The notes under the pieces: generated by a model
The model's input: only the letters and a program-made list of their open reading frames with translations
Told to the model about the DNA's origin: nothing
Database searches by the model: none
Shown: positions 1-6,867 of the stretch, one piece after another
Layout: the number at the start of each line of letters is the position of its first letter
Position numbering within the stretch: the first letter of the stretch is position 1
Program-made: the position numbers and the translations under genes
Source: Mycobacterium sp. MFM001
GTDB lineage: Bacteria > Actinomycetota > Actinomycetes > Mycobacteriales > Mycobacteriaceae
DNA: 64,000 nucleotides
Direction of reading: 5' to 3'
NCBI RefSeq assembly: GCF_003402475.1
Contig: NZ_BFAB01000011.1
Span: forward strand, 96,534 to 160,533

Positions 1-1565
1 GTCTCGGCCGACCAGGTCACCGGCCCCAGCATGGATAGCGGGGGCATCCGCCAGGTGGACCGATCGAGGCCGGCCAACGCAGCACAGAGCGGCTTCGTTT
101 GCCGACGCCTCGACCATCGCAGCATGCCGACCACCAGTGCCGCGCAACATGTCACAGCGATGATGAGATGGCCTGCAATAGAGACGATGTCCAGCCCGGG
201 GAACACCGTGGTCGTCATCAAGATGCCGGACAACAGCAGGAGCACGGCAACGATGAACCCGGCTACGACGTTGAGCCACGGACGATTGACCCACGGCCCC
301 AACACTTCCCGGTCGTTGCACAGCAACAGCAAGAATACAGTCGCGCTGGGCAACAGCAATCCGGCCAGCGCCTGAACGCCGGTGGTGATCAGCCCCAGCG
401 GCGCGTCGGGGATGAGCACGATGGCCGCTGCGACCACGACCATCCCGGCATAGGACAGGTAAAACGGTTTGGCGTCGGCGAAGCCGCGATGCAACGAGTG
501 GTTGTGCCCGAACACGTCTCCGAACGCATAGCTGGTAGCGAGGGTCACCGCGGCCGCCCCGACAATCGAGGCGTCCAGCAATACGATCGCGAACACCGAG
601 CCGAGCGTCGTGTTGTATTGGCCGAGCAGGTGGGCCAGCGCACCGGCGTCGACAAAGTGCCCGCGGCTGTCGGTGGCGCGAGCGGCCCAGTCCCCGGTCA
701 TCATCAACGCGGCCGCCCCGATCACCACGACGAAGGCACCGAGTGTGGTGTCGGCGCGCTCATAGCCGATGAAGCGAGGCGTGATGCGCTTGTCGACGAC
801 GTTGGACTGCTGGAAAAACAACTGCCACGGGGCGACGGTGGTCCCGACGATGGCGATGACCAGGAGCACCGCGTCGGAGGTGACGCCACCGGAAATGCCA
901 GGAATGACAAGGGATTTCGCGGCCCGCTGCGGGTCCGGGTGGCACATCAGCAGCATCGGAATCTGCAGCAGGGTGATGGCGATGAACACCAGCATCGCGC
1001 GTTCCCAGCGCCGAAAGCTGCCGGTGGTCATGATCGCGATCAGTGCGACCGCCGCGAACGGGACGACGACCTGTCTGGGTAGCCCGATGTAGTCGGCAGC
1101 CATTGTGACGCCGATGAATTCGGTGACCAGCGTCAGAAAGTTCAGCAGGAAGAGGTCACCGACGGAGAACCACCCCCAGCCGCGGCCGAACCGTTCGTTG
1201 ATCAACCGGGCATGCCCGACGCCGGTGACCGCGCCGAGCCGAACCACCATCTCCTGGTTGACAATCAGCACCGGGATCAACAGCAGCAGTACCCACAGCA
1301 GGCTGTACCCGTAGTTCTGGCCGGCCTGGACGTAGGTCGCGACGCCGCCGGCGTCGTTGTCGCCGACCATGACGATCAGGCCGGGCCCGATGATCGCCAG
1401 CATGGTGGCCAGCCGGACCTTCGCGGTGCGCGGACGGTCGGTGTCGCCGATGCTGATTCGGCCCAGGGCACCCTCGATGTCACCGATGTGGGCGGTGTCG
1501 AGCACCGCAGTGGGCGGCGGCGAGGCGGTTTCCTCGTCGACCGTGATGCGGTCCAAGGTGGTCAC
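1..1565 (-). CDS. Nramp-related (NRMT-like) divalent metal transporter, 3' end outside window
   Basis: Polytopic inner-membrane carrier of the SLC11/Nramp fold, truncated by the left edge after about 521 codons. I translated it from the complementary strand; it opens with a GTG (VTTLDRITVDEE) 19 bases after the esxN-like stop. A hydrophilic tail of about 55 residues precedes the first membrane segment. In that segment the usual metal-binding motif DPGN reads DAGG (context VGDNDAGGVATY): the aspartate is kept and the asparagine lost. In the sixth segment the usual A-T-V-M-P-H reads T-T-V-A-P-W (GTTVAPWQLFFQQS), so the soft-metal methionine is alanine. This pattern argues against Mn2+/Fe2+ (MntH) and for the Nramp-related magnesium transporters. 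It is the last visible gene of an operon headed by an M-box, which supports magnesium as substrate. Fold is certain; substrate is inferred. Confidence 0.85.
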   Translation of the reverse strand, partial: MTTLDRITVDEETASPPPTAVLDTAHIGDIEGALGRISIGDTDRPRTAKVRLATMLAIIGPGLIVMVGDNDAGGVATYVQAGQNYGYSLLWVLLLLIPVLIVNQEMVVRLGAVTGVGHARLINERFGRGWGWFSVGDLFLLNFLTLVTEFIGVTMAADYIGLPRQVVVPFAAVALIAIMTTGSFRRWERAMLVFIAITLLQIPMLLMCHPDPQRAAKSLVIPGISGGVTSDAVLLVIAIVGTTVAPWQLFFQQSNVVDKRITPRFIGYERADTTLGAFVVVIGAAALMMTGDWAARATDSRGHFVDAGALAHLLGQYNTTLGSVFAIVLLDASIVGAAAVTLATSYAFGDVFGHNHSLHRGFADAKPFYLSYAGMVVVAAAIVLIPDAPLGLITTGVQALAGLLLPSATVFLLLLCNDREVLGPWVNRPWLNVVAGFIVAVLLLLSGILMTTTVFPGLDIVSIAGHLIIAVTCCAALVVGMLRWSRRRQTKPLCAALAGLDRSTWRMPPLSMLGPVTWSAE

Positions 1566-1584
1566 GCCTCGCCACCCCCCGCGG

Positions 1585-1869
1585 TCAGGCCCAGCTGGAG
1601 CCGACGGCGGAGTCGGTGCTGGCCATGTTGGAGCCGGCCGTTTGCACCTTCTGGCCGTGGGCGTTGGCCTGCTCGTAGATCACCTGGAAGTTGCGACCCA
1701 ACTGGGTGATGAACTCCTGGCAAGCCGTCGAACCGGCACCACCCCAAAAGTCCCCGGCAGCAAGCACATCGCGAATGATCGCCTGGTGCTCAGCCTCCAA
1801 GGAAGCAGCCTGGGCACGAATCAAAGCGCCGTGGGCGTCGACATCGCCGAACTGGTAGTTGATGGTCAT
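1585..1869 (-). CDS. EsxN-like WXG100 protein (ESX-5 substrate, second copy)
   Basis: A 94-residue WXG100 helical-hairpin protein with the turn motif Trp-Gly-Gly near residue 42. Its protein sequence is identical to the esxN copy inside the ESX-5 locus, and I count only four base differences between the two genes. The family is exported as an Esx heterodimer; the partner is the upstream EsxM-like gene, 32 bases away. Position and company resemble the ESX-5a type cassettes of M. tuberculosis (PE, PPE, EsxM-like, EsxN-like). The ATG start gives the family length. Unlike those cassettes, the next gene here is a metal transporter. Confidence 0.95.
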   Translation of the reverse strand: MTINYQFGDVDAHGALIRAQAASLEAEHQAIIRDVLAAGDFWGGAGSTACQEFITQLGRNFQVIYEQANAHGQKVQTAGSNMASTDSAVGSSWA

Positions 1870-1901
1870 TTCTGGTTCTCCTAGGTTGTTTGGCCGGCGA
1901 C

Positions 1902-2198
1902 CTAGCTGCTCAGAATCTGCTGGGACGCTTGCTCTTGTGCTTCGTAGTTGTTGGCGTCGCGGATCAGCCCGTCGCGCACACCGTGCAGCATGTTGACGAT
2001 GTTGCGAAACGCAGTGTTCATCTGGCCCATGGTGTCGTAAGAGGTGGCCTGAGCGGTCCCGCTCCAGCCGGCACCGGCGATGTTCTGCGAGGACACCCAC
2101 ATCTTGCGGGCCTCGTCCTCCACGGTCTGAGCGTGCACGTCGAAACGGCCCGCCATGTCCCGCATCGCGTGCGGGTCGGTCATAAAACGCGTGGTCAT
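1902..2198 (-). CDS. EsxM-like WXG100 protein (ESX-5 substrate, second copy)
   Basis: A 98-residue member of the EsxM/EsxJ/EsxK/EsxP/EsxW group, ending in QQILSS. It shows the Trp-Ser-Gly turn near residue 45 and a C-terminal Y-x3-E type VII signal (YEAQE). It differs from the ESX-5 locus copy by one residue, Val instead of Ala at position 34. The start MTTRFMTDPHAMR is the usual start of the family. It forms the Esx pair with the gene 32 bases downstream and follows a PE/PPE pair, so the four genes are an ESX-5 substrate cassette under M-box control. Confidence 0.95.
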   Translation of the reverse strand: MTTRFMTDPHAMRDMAGRFDVHAQTVEDEARKMWVSSQNIAGAGWSGTAQATSYDTMGQMNTAFRNIVNMLHGVRDGLIRDANNYEAQEQASQQILSS

Positions 2199-2238
2199 GT
2201 AAATCTCTCCCTTTCTCGAAATCGGTTGCTAACTTCGG

Positions 2239-3483
2239 CTATCCGACGGCCGACCAACTGGGCACCATCGGCGGACGGACCAAGAACCGGTTGTCCGCAA
2301 TGACGGCGCCGCCCGCTCCGCGTCCGGCCATACTCGCCGGCGCAACACCGGGCATACCTGCCGCGACAGCAGGCGATGCGCTCAACGGGGTGTTCCCCAA
2401 TGCCGAGCCGAGCGGAGTCACGGGTGGTGCCATGGCGGTCCAGCTCGGCGGGACTGATAGTGCGCCAATCGAAGGCGCCTGGCCCAGGCTCGCGGATACT
2501 CCGCTGCCGAGACCGCCAAGACCGCCCAAACCGCCCAGTGGGCCAAGTACCGGTCCGCCGAGTGCGGCACCGAGCCCGCCGGTCGCTGCTCCCAATGCCT
2601 CTGCCGGTTCAGTTGCGTGCGCCATCAGACCTGTAAACGCGCCCAGCGTGTTGCTCGGCATGTAGAAACCGGACGAGAAAATCGTGTTCCAGATGTTCGC
2701 GTTCGGCCCCCACTGGTTCCAAAAGTTGTCCAGCGCAGTATTTCCCGAGCCCTGTCCGGTCAACAGACCGAGGATTCCGCCCAGCCCGGACGACGAGGAC
2801 GACGTCGACGACGCCGGTGACGCCATCCCCTGCAGCGCGGTGGGCACCGCAGAGGTCAACTGCGACAGCGTCGACTGAGTGCTCGTGCCGGCCGCCGACC
2901 CGGAAGCCTGAGTCACCGCGGCCGCCTGGCCGGCCAGCCCGGCCGGGTTAGTGCTCTGCGCCGGCGCGGCAAACGGCGTCACCTTGGCCGCCGCCGCCGA
3001 TGCACCGGCATAGCCGTACATCGCCGCGGCGTCCTGAGCCCACATTTCGCCGTAGTGCGCCTCGGTGGCCGCGATCGCCGGGGTGTTCTGCCCCAAGATG
3101 TTGGTCGCGACAAGTGCGGCCAACTGCGCGCGGTTGGCCGCGATCACCGGCGGCGGCACCGTCATCGCAAACGCAGTTCCATACGCCGCCGCGGCAGCCT
3201 TGACCTGATTCGCGGTCTGCTCAGCCTGTGCCGCAGTCGTGTTCATCCACGCGACATAGGGTGCGGCCGCAGCAGCCATCGACGTCGACGCCGCACCGCG
3301 CCAGCCTTCAGTGGTCAGCCCCGAGACGACCGATGCGTACGACGTTGCCTGCGTGCGCAATTCAGCGGCCAGCCCCTCCCAGGCCGAAGCTGCAACCAGC
3401 ATCGACGAGGCCCCGGGGCCCGCATACATTTTGGCCGAGTTGATTTCGGGCGGCAACGCACCGAAGTCGAATACCGCAGTCAT
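2239..3483 (-). CDS. PPE-SVP family protein, M-box operon A
   Basis: A 414-residue PPE protein. The N-terminal PPE domain of about 180 residues starts FGALPPEINSAKMYAGPG and has a helix-turn WRG near residue 60. A low-complexity Gly/Ala/Ser region follows, then the GxxSVPxxW motif (GALSVPPSW) that defines the SVP subgroup, and a short tail with the degenerate signature NRFLVRP. PPE domains pair with a PE protein and are taken to the ESX-5 membrane complex by EspG5; SVP members are envelope-associated or secreted. Its PE partner starts 11 bases upstream. A role in cation uptake across the outer membrane is suggested only by the M-box and the transporter in the operon. Confidence 0.93.
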   Translation of the reverse strand: MTAVFDFGALPPEINSAKMYAGPGASSMLVAASAWEGLAAELRTQATSYASVVSGLTTEGWRGAASTSMAAAAAPYVAWMNTTAAQAEQTANQVKAAAAAYGTAFAMTVPPPVIAANRAQLAALVATNILGQNTPAIAATEAHYGEMWAQDAAAMYGYAGASAAAAKVTPFAAPAQSTNPAGLAGQAAAVTQASGSAAGTSTQSTLSQLTSAVPTALQGMASPASSTSSSSSGLGGILGLLTGQGSGNTALDNFWNQWGPNANIWNTIFSSGFYMPSNTLGAFTGLMAHATEPAEALGAATGGLGAALGGPVLGPLGGLGGLGGLGSGVSASLGQAPSIGALSVPPSWTAMAPPVTPLGSALGNTPLSASPAVAAGMPGVAPASMAGRGAGGAVIADNRFLVRPPMVPSWSAVG

Positions 3484-3494
3484 CGCAATACTCC

Positions 3495-3794
3495 TTACCC
3501 AGCAGCAATGGCGTTGGCGGCCTCGGTGGCCGCATACGAACCGGCGCTGGCACCCAACATGCGCACGAACATCTCGTGGACGGCGGTGGCCTGCGCGCTG
3601 ACTGCTTGATACATCGCCGCGTGTGCGCCGAATTGCGTTGCCGTCAAGGCAGATACCTCGTCAGCAGCGGCAGGGACCACTCCCGTAGTCGGAACCGCCG
3701 CGGCCGCGTTCTGAGCAGCCAGTGCCGACCCGATACCGTCCAAGTGGTCGGCAGCTGCTGCGAGCAGTTCCGGCTGTGTGGTCACAAAGCTCAT
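3495..3794 (-). CDS. PE family protein, M-box operon A
   Basis: A 99-residue protein consisting of the PE domain alone. It begins MSFVTTQPELLAAAADHL and ends with the Y-x3-E secretion signal (SYAATEAANA). The ATG was chosen because it gives the canonical MSFVTTQPE start and length; a longer frame runs upstream but would read into the leader. A purine-rich GGAGAAG sits a few bases before the start. It is the first gene of the transcript whose 5' leader, about 300 bases further upstream, carries an M-box. It should form a heterodimer with the PPE protein encoded next. Confidence 0.94.
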   Translation of the reverse strand: MSFVTTQPELLAAAADHLDGIGSALAAQNAAAAVPTTGVVPAAADEVSALTATQFGAHAAMYQAVSAQATAVHEMFVRMLGASAGSYAATEAANAIAAG

Positions 3795-4091
3795 CGGACT
3801 TCTCCTTACGGAAGGCAGACTGGATCTGCAGGTGTACTCGTGCCGGGGCACGACAGGACCACGCGCGTTCGATGAAGAAGACGCGCGTACGTTAACCGAA
3901 GCGGCGCAAGCCGATTCAGATGAAGGGAACGATGCCGGGGTCGGTTTGGAGCGAAGCGGTCATCGATCTCGGATAGGGACTATCACTGGGACTCAAGTCG
4001 CTCTCACCTCCTCACGGCCGGGGCACACGCGGGTGCCAACACCATTACACACAGGGATGAGACCACCCGACAGCCAGCCAGGCGGAGCACC
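3795..4091 (-). promoter_or_regulatory. Leader between M-box A and its PE gene (possible expression platform)
   Basis: About 300 bases of untranslated leader with no convincing gene. Short blocks are shared with the matching leader of the second unit (6094-6382): CGTGTG-yCCyGGCCGTGAGG and GAATCGGCTTGCGCC, read on the minus strand. A small inverted repeat, TCGTGC/GCACGA, lies close to the PE start but has no U-run, so a classical intrinsic terminator is not visible. Magnesium control may act through Rho or RNA structure instead. Confidence 0.45.
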
Positions 4092-4250
4092 CCTCTCGTC
4101 AGAGCTTTGGCACTGCACGGCGTATCCGGTTGTCCCGGAAGCCACTTGGGCTCAACCCTTAAGCCGGGAGGAGCTGTCCTGACCCTGGGCGTCTTTCGAC
4201 GTTCGGGGTCAGTGGCCTTTGTCCGTGCAGACGCCTCACCTAGCGAGGTG
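4092..4250 (-). promoter_or_regulatory. M-box (ykoK) magnesium riboswitch A
   Basis: Read on the minus strand, the block follows the M-box pattern in order. It opens with CCUCGCUAGGUGAGGCGUCUGC, as the 5' strand of P1 and the conserved GGUGAGGC. Then come GUCGAAAGACGCCCAGGGUCAG, a central CUUAAGGGUUGAGCCCAAGUGGCU, CCGGGACAACCGGAUACGCCGUG, UGCCAAAGCUCUGACGAGAGGG closing P1. Each of these has a direct counterpart in the Bacillus mgtE/ykoK M-box. Such aptamers fold on Mg2+ and lower expression downstream; in M. tuberculosis one precedes PE20. Here the RNA leads into PE, PPE, two Esx genes and an Nramp-related transporter. Confidence 0.93.
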
Positions 4251-4262
4251 CTTGCAGTGGCA

Positions 4263-4291
4263 ATCTTGGCACCAAGTTCGATCCGCGTCAA
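4263..4291 (-). promoter_or_regulatory. Candidate promoter for M-box operon A
   Basis: On the minus strand TTGACG (4286-4291) is followed after 17 bases by CAAGAT (4263-4268), about 12 bases ahead of the first M-box bases. The matching place before M-box B has TTGACC, 17 bases, AAGCAT. Conservation of the -35 and spacing in the two otherwise diverged flanks supports the call; the -10 elements are weak. Confidence 0.5.
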
Positions 4292-4589
4292 CTCCAAATG
4301 GCAATCATGTGCGGTGATAACCGCGATATGTGCGGATGCCGAAATGCACTGTGAGCGACCGGCACTGGGAATCAACGCAGTGCCGGTCGCGGAAAGCGGG
4401 TTATCTGGATGTTGTGTGACAAATAGCTGGTGAGTTCCTGTGAACTTCCCGCGCATTACCTGTTGTCCACCAAAAGCCGTCGGCGGCAAGCGACTACGAC
4501 GCCCGGCCGCCCAGGCAGGAGTTGAACAACCGAAAGCTTTCCGCCACCGAAAGGTAAACGGCGGCTGGCCATTACATGGTCGCGATCTG
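4292..4589. other. Intergenic region between operon B end and operon A promoter
   Basis: This stretch separates the stop of the upstream PPE gene from the promoter of M-box operon A. I see no coding pattern and no strong terminator hairpin. One GTTCCTGTGAACTTCC near 4432-4447 is a short imperfect palindrome. Confidence 0.4.
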
Positions 4590-5777
4590 CTAACCGGCAG
4601 CCGGCGGGTGTGCCATCACGGTGGGCCGGAAACCGTATCGCGGCGCCGCAAAACCGAAACCACGACCAGTCGAACCCACCATCGGCATCCCCGGCATACC
4701 CGGCATGCCCGACATCTCCTCTGCTGCGGCCTGCGGCGCGGCGGTCCAACTGGAGACCAACGAGGCAGTGGCCGGCGTCGTGGCCGGCGCGGCTGACGCC
4801 CAGCTTTGTGGCACCGACAGTGCGCCGACCAAGGTGCCCCGACCGATCCCGGCGGTCACTGCCCCGCCGCCGCCCACGCCGAGCGGTGTGATCGCGGCGA
4901 CTCCGGCACCAGGCATCACCGGCACGATTCCCGGTGCGATCTCACCCATGCCGTCGATGCCAAGCCCTCCCATGCTTGCGGCATGCATGACGGCGATGTC
5001 CGCACCGACCTGCGTGATACCGGCCAACGACATCGGAGTCATCGAGCTGCTGAGAAGGTTTGATGCCGCGTTGGTTATGTCTCCAGGGCCCAGCCCAAAC
5101 GGCAAGGCAGGCGCTGCGGCAGGTGCGGCCAGCGCTTGCAGCGTCGTCGGCGTCGTGGTGACCATCTGCGACAGCGCGCTCTGTACACCGGTGCCGGCTG
5201 ATGCGCCGGTGGACTGGGCGACCGCCGCGCTTTGTGCGGCCAGCCCGGCCGGGTTGGTGTTCTGCTGCGGCGCGGTGAACGGTGTCACCTTCGTCGCAGC
5301 CGCCGATGCACCGGCATAGCCGTACATCGCCGCGGCGTCCTGGGCCCACATCTCGGCATAGTGCGCCTCGGTGGCCGCGATTGCCGGCGTGTTCTGACCG
5401 AGCACGTTGGTCGCGACCAGCGACGCCAACAGGCTGCGGTTGGCCGCGATCACCGGCGGGGGCACGGTCATCGCAAACGCCGCTTCGTAGGCTCCCGCCG
5501 CGGCCCTGGCCTGATTGGCGGTCTGTTCGGCCTGCACGGCGGTGGTGCTCATCCACGCGGCGTAGGGCGCGGCGGCCGCGGCCATCGACACCGAACCCGG
5601 CCCCAGCCACGACCCCCCGACCAGGCCGGAGATCACCGAGGAGTAGGCCGACGCCGCCGAACTCAGTTCGGCGGCCAACCCATCCCAGGCCGATGCAGCG
5701 GCCAGCAGCGGTCCGGCGCCGGCCCCGGCATACATGCGAGCGGAGTTGAACTCTGGTGGAAATGCTCCGTAATCCAT
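4590..5777 (-). CDS. PPE-SVP family protein, M-box operon B
   Basis: A 395-residue PPE protein. The ATG giving MDYGAFPPEFNSARMYAG was taken as the start, because the longer frame adds 19 unrelated residues and would nearly overlap the PE gene. The PPE domain spans roughly residues 1-175, followed by an Ala/Gly/Thr-rich linker. The SVP motif reads GALSVPQSW, and the end carries the RYGFRPTVM tail shared with most PPEs of this window. Its PE partner lies 16 bases upstream. No Esx genes follow; the next thing downstream is the promoter of M-box operon A, so this unit is bicistronic. Secretion by ESX-5 is expected for the family. Confidence 0.93.
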   Translation of the reverse strand: MDYGAFPPEFNSARMYAGAGAGPLLAAASAWDGLAAELSSAASAYSSVISGLVGGSWLGPGSVSMAAAAAPYAAWMSTTAVQAEQTANQARAAAGAYEAAFAMTVPPPVIAANRSLLASLVATNVLGQNTPAIAATEAHYAEMWAQDAAAMYGYAGASAAATKVTPFTAPQQNTNPAGLAAQSAAVAQSTGASAGTGVQSALSQMVTTTPTTLQALAAPAAAPALPFGLGPGDITNAASNLLSSSMTPMSLAGITQVGADIAVMHAASMGGLGIDGMGEIAPGIVPVMPGAGVAAITPLGVGGGGAVTAGIGRGTLVGALSVPQSWASAAPATTPATASLVSSWTAAPQAAAEEMSGMPGMPGMPMVGSTGRGFGFAAPRYGFRPTVMAHPPAAG

Positions 5778-5793
5778 TGTGTCAACCCCCCTT

Positions 5794-6093
5794 TCAGAGC
5801 GCAGCGACGGCGTTGGCCGCCTCAGTGGCGGCATAGGACCCGGCGCTGACGCCGAGGGTGGACACGAACATCTGGTGAATGGCCGCCGCTTGCGCGCTGA
5901 CCGCTTGGTACAGCTGCGCGTGCGCGGCGAACTGCGCCGCCGTCAGCGCCGACACCTCGTCGGCGGCCGCGGGCAGCACTGTGGTCGTCGGGGCGGCTGC
6001 TGCCTGGTTCTGCGCGGTCATCCCCGCACCAATCCCCTGCAGGTTGCCGGCCGCTGCCGACAGCAATTCGGGCTGTGTCGTCACGAAGGACAT
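5794..6093 (-). CDS. PE family protein, M-box operon B
   Basis: A 99-residue PE-only protein, MSFVTTQPELLSAAAGNL to ANAVAAL, with the Y-x3-E signal in SYAATEAANA. A GGAGAAAGT sequence lies directly before the ATG and supports this start. It is the first gene after M-box B and should pair with the PPE encoded 16 bases downstream. The 5' leader of nearly 300 bases resembles that of operon A, which suggests the two PE/PPE units arose by duplication together with their riboswitch. Confidence 0.94.
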   Translation of the reverse strand: MSFVTTQPELLSAAAGNLQGIGAGMTAQNQAAAAPTTTVLPAAADEVSALTAAQFAAHAQLYQAVSAQAAAIHQMFVSTLGVSAGSYAATEAANAVAAL

Positions 6094-6382
6094 GGACTTT
6101 CTCCTTACGGATCAGTCCGACCCGGAAACGGGCCTCGGCCGCCGTGCTGCTTGCGGGGTGCGTCATTGCCCATAGGTCCCGAAAGCGGAGATATGTGTTG
6201 GCGCAAGCCGATTCAGACCGCGGGAACGCTGCCGTGACCGGATCGGAACGAAACGGTCATCAATTGCACGAAATATCAGCAGATTTAGATTTCGCCCCAC
6301 CCCCTCACGGCCAGGACACACGCGGTGGCGCCACGGCGGCATACGGAGAGGCGAGTCGTCCGACGGGTCGGCCGGACGGCAC
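6094..6382 (-). promoter_or_regulatory. Leader between M-box B and its PE gene
   Basis: Non-coding leader related to 3795-4091: the minus-strand blocks CGTGTGTCCTGGCCGTGAGG and GAATCGGCTTGCGCC recur at similar distances. The middle part is AT-richer (AAATCTAAATCTGCTGATATTTCG). No U-tailed terminator hairpin is apparent. Confidence 0.4.
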
Positions 6383-6541
6383 CCCTCTCGTCGGAGCTTT
6401 GGCACCACACGGCGTATCCGGTTGTCCCGGAAGCCACTTGGGCTCAACCCTTAAGCCGGGAAGAGCTGTCCTGACCCTGGGCGTCTTTCGACGTTCGAGG
6501 TCAGTGGCCTATATCCGTGCAGACGCCTCACCTAGCGAGGT
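6383..6541 (-). promoter_or_regulatory. M-box (ykoK) magnesium riboswitch B
   Basis: Second copy of the aptamer, close to M-box A across its whole length, with about 50 identical bases in the central part (6418-6467 against 4126-4175). Minus-strand landmarks are CUCGCUAGGUGAGGCGUCUG, GUCGAAAGACGCCCAGGG, UUAAGGGUUGAGCCCAAGUG, GGGACAACCGGAUACGCC and CCAAAGCUCCGACGAGAGG. The CUCG/CGAG ends can pair to close P1. It leads into a PE/PPE pair with no transporter behind it. Confidence 0.93.
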
Positions 6542-6553
6542 GCATGCAGCGTC

Positions 6554-6582
6554 ATGCTTGCACCGGCAGTGATGGTGGTCAA
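6554..6582 (-). promoter_or_regulatory. Candidate promoter for M-box operon B
   Basis: Minus-strand TTGACC (6577-6582), a 17-base spacer and AAGCAT (6554-6559), placed about 12 bases before the aptamer, as in copy A. Confidence 0.5.
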
Positions 6583-6867
6583 CCCGTTTGGAGTCCGCAT
6601 TGGGGACAGCGCGGAGGTGACGTAGGGGCAAATTGCTGCAAAAGGCTATGCCGCGGTGCTGACGTCCAACGCGACCGCGCACAGGAGTGGCCCTGACCAG
6701 GCACTATTGTCGGAATTGAGGCTACTCGGCGCCGCGGCCGACGCGATATACCGACCACCTGCCAGTTGGGTCAGAGTTCGCTGACGACTTGCTGTGAACG
6801 CGTTTCACGTTTCGGGACGGCCAATCCGCCTGTCAATTCGGCAATTTCACGCGCCGCGAGGCAGCGT
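6583..6867. other. Intergenic region between eccA5 and M-box operon B
   Basis: No gene that I can support. A plus-strand reading from 6554 to 6784 gives protein-like text (NPFGVRIGDSAEV, then QIAAKGYAAVLTSNATA) but contains an in-frame TAG and starts inside the M-box promoter. It may be a remnant or chance. The stretch separates the ESX-5 locus end from the two magnesium-controlled units. Confidence 0.35.

Larger units (their letters stand above)
1577..2200 (-). repeat. Duplicated esxM-esxN segment, copy 1
   Basis: The block covering the two Esx genes is almost identical in DNA to 14277-14926. The coding parts differ by a handful of bases, while the spacer between the genes and the outer flanks are different. 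This points to a recent duplication or to gene conversion confined to the coding parts. Confidence 0.8.

Noticed and set aside
99..1082. Long plus-strand open frame
   Set aside because: Rich in Gln/His/Arg/Asp, as expected for the complement of a GC-rich coding gene; the minus strand encodes a clear membrane transporter.
1..1565. Annotation of the first gene as MntH (Mn2+/Fe2+ Nramp)
   Set aside because: The motif residues that select soft metals are absent in both binding helices, and the operon has a magnesium riboswitch.
3795..4091. Intrinsic terminator from TCGTGC/GCACGA hairpin
   Set aside because: Six pairs only, and no U-run follows on the transcribed strand.
6554..6784. Possible pseudogene on the plus strand with one in-frame TAG
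   Set aside because: The protein-like text is short, I know no family for it, and it begins inside the conserved promoter of M-box B. Left as a note only.
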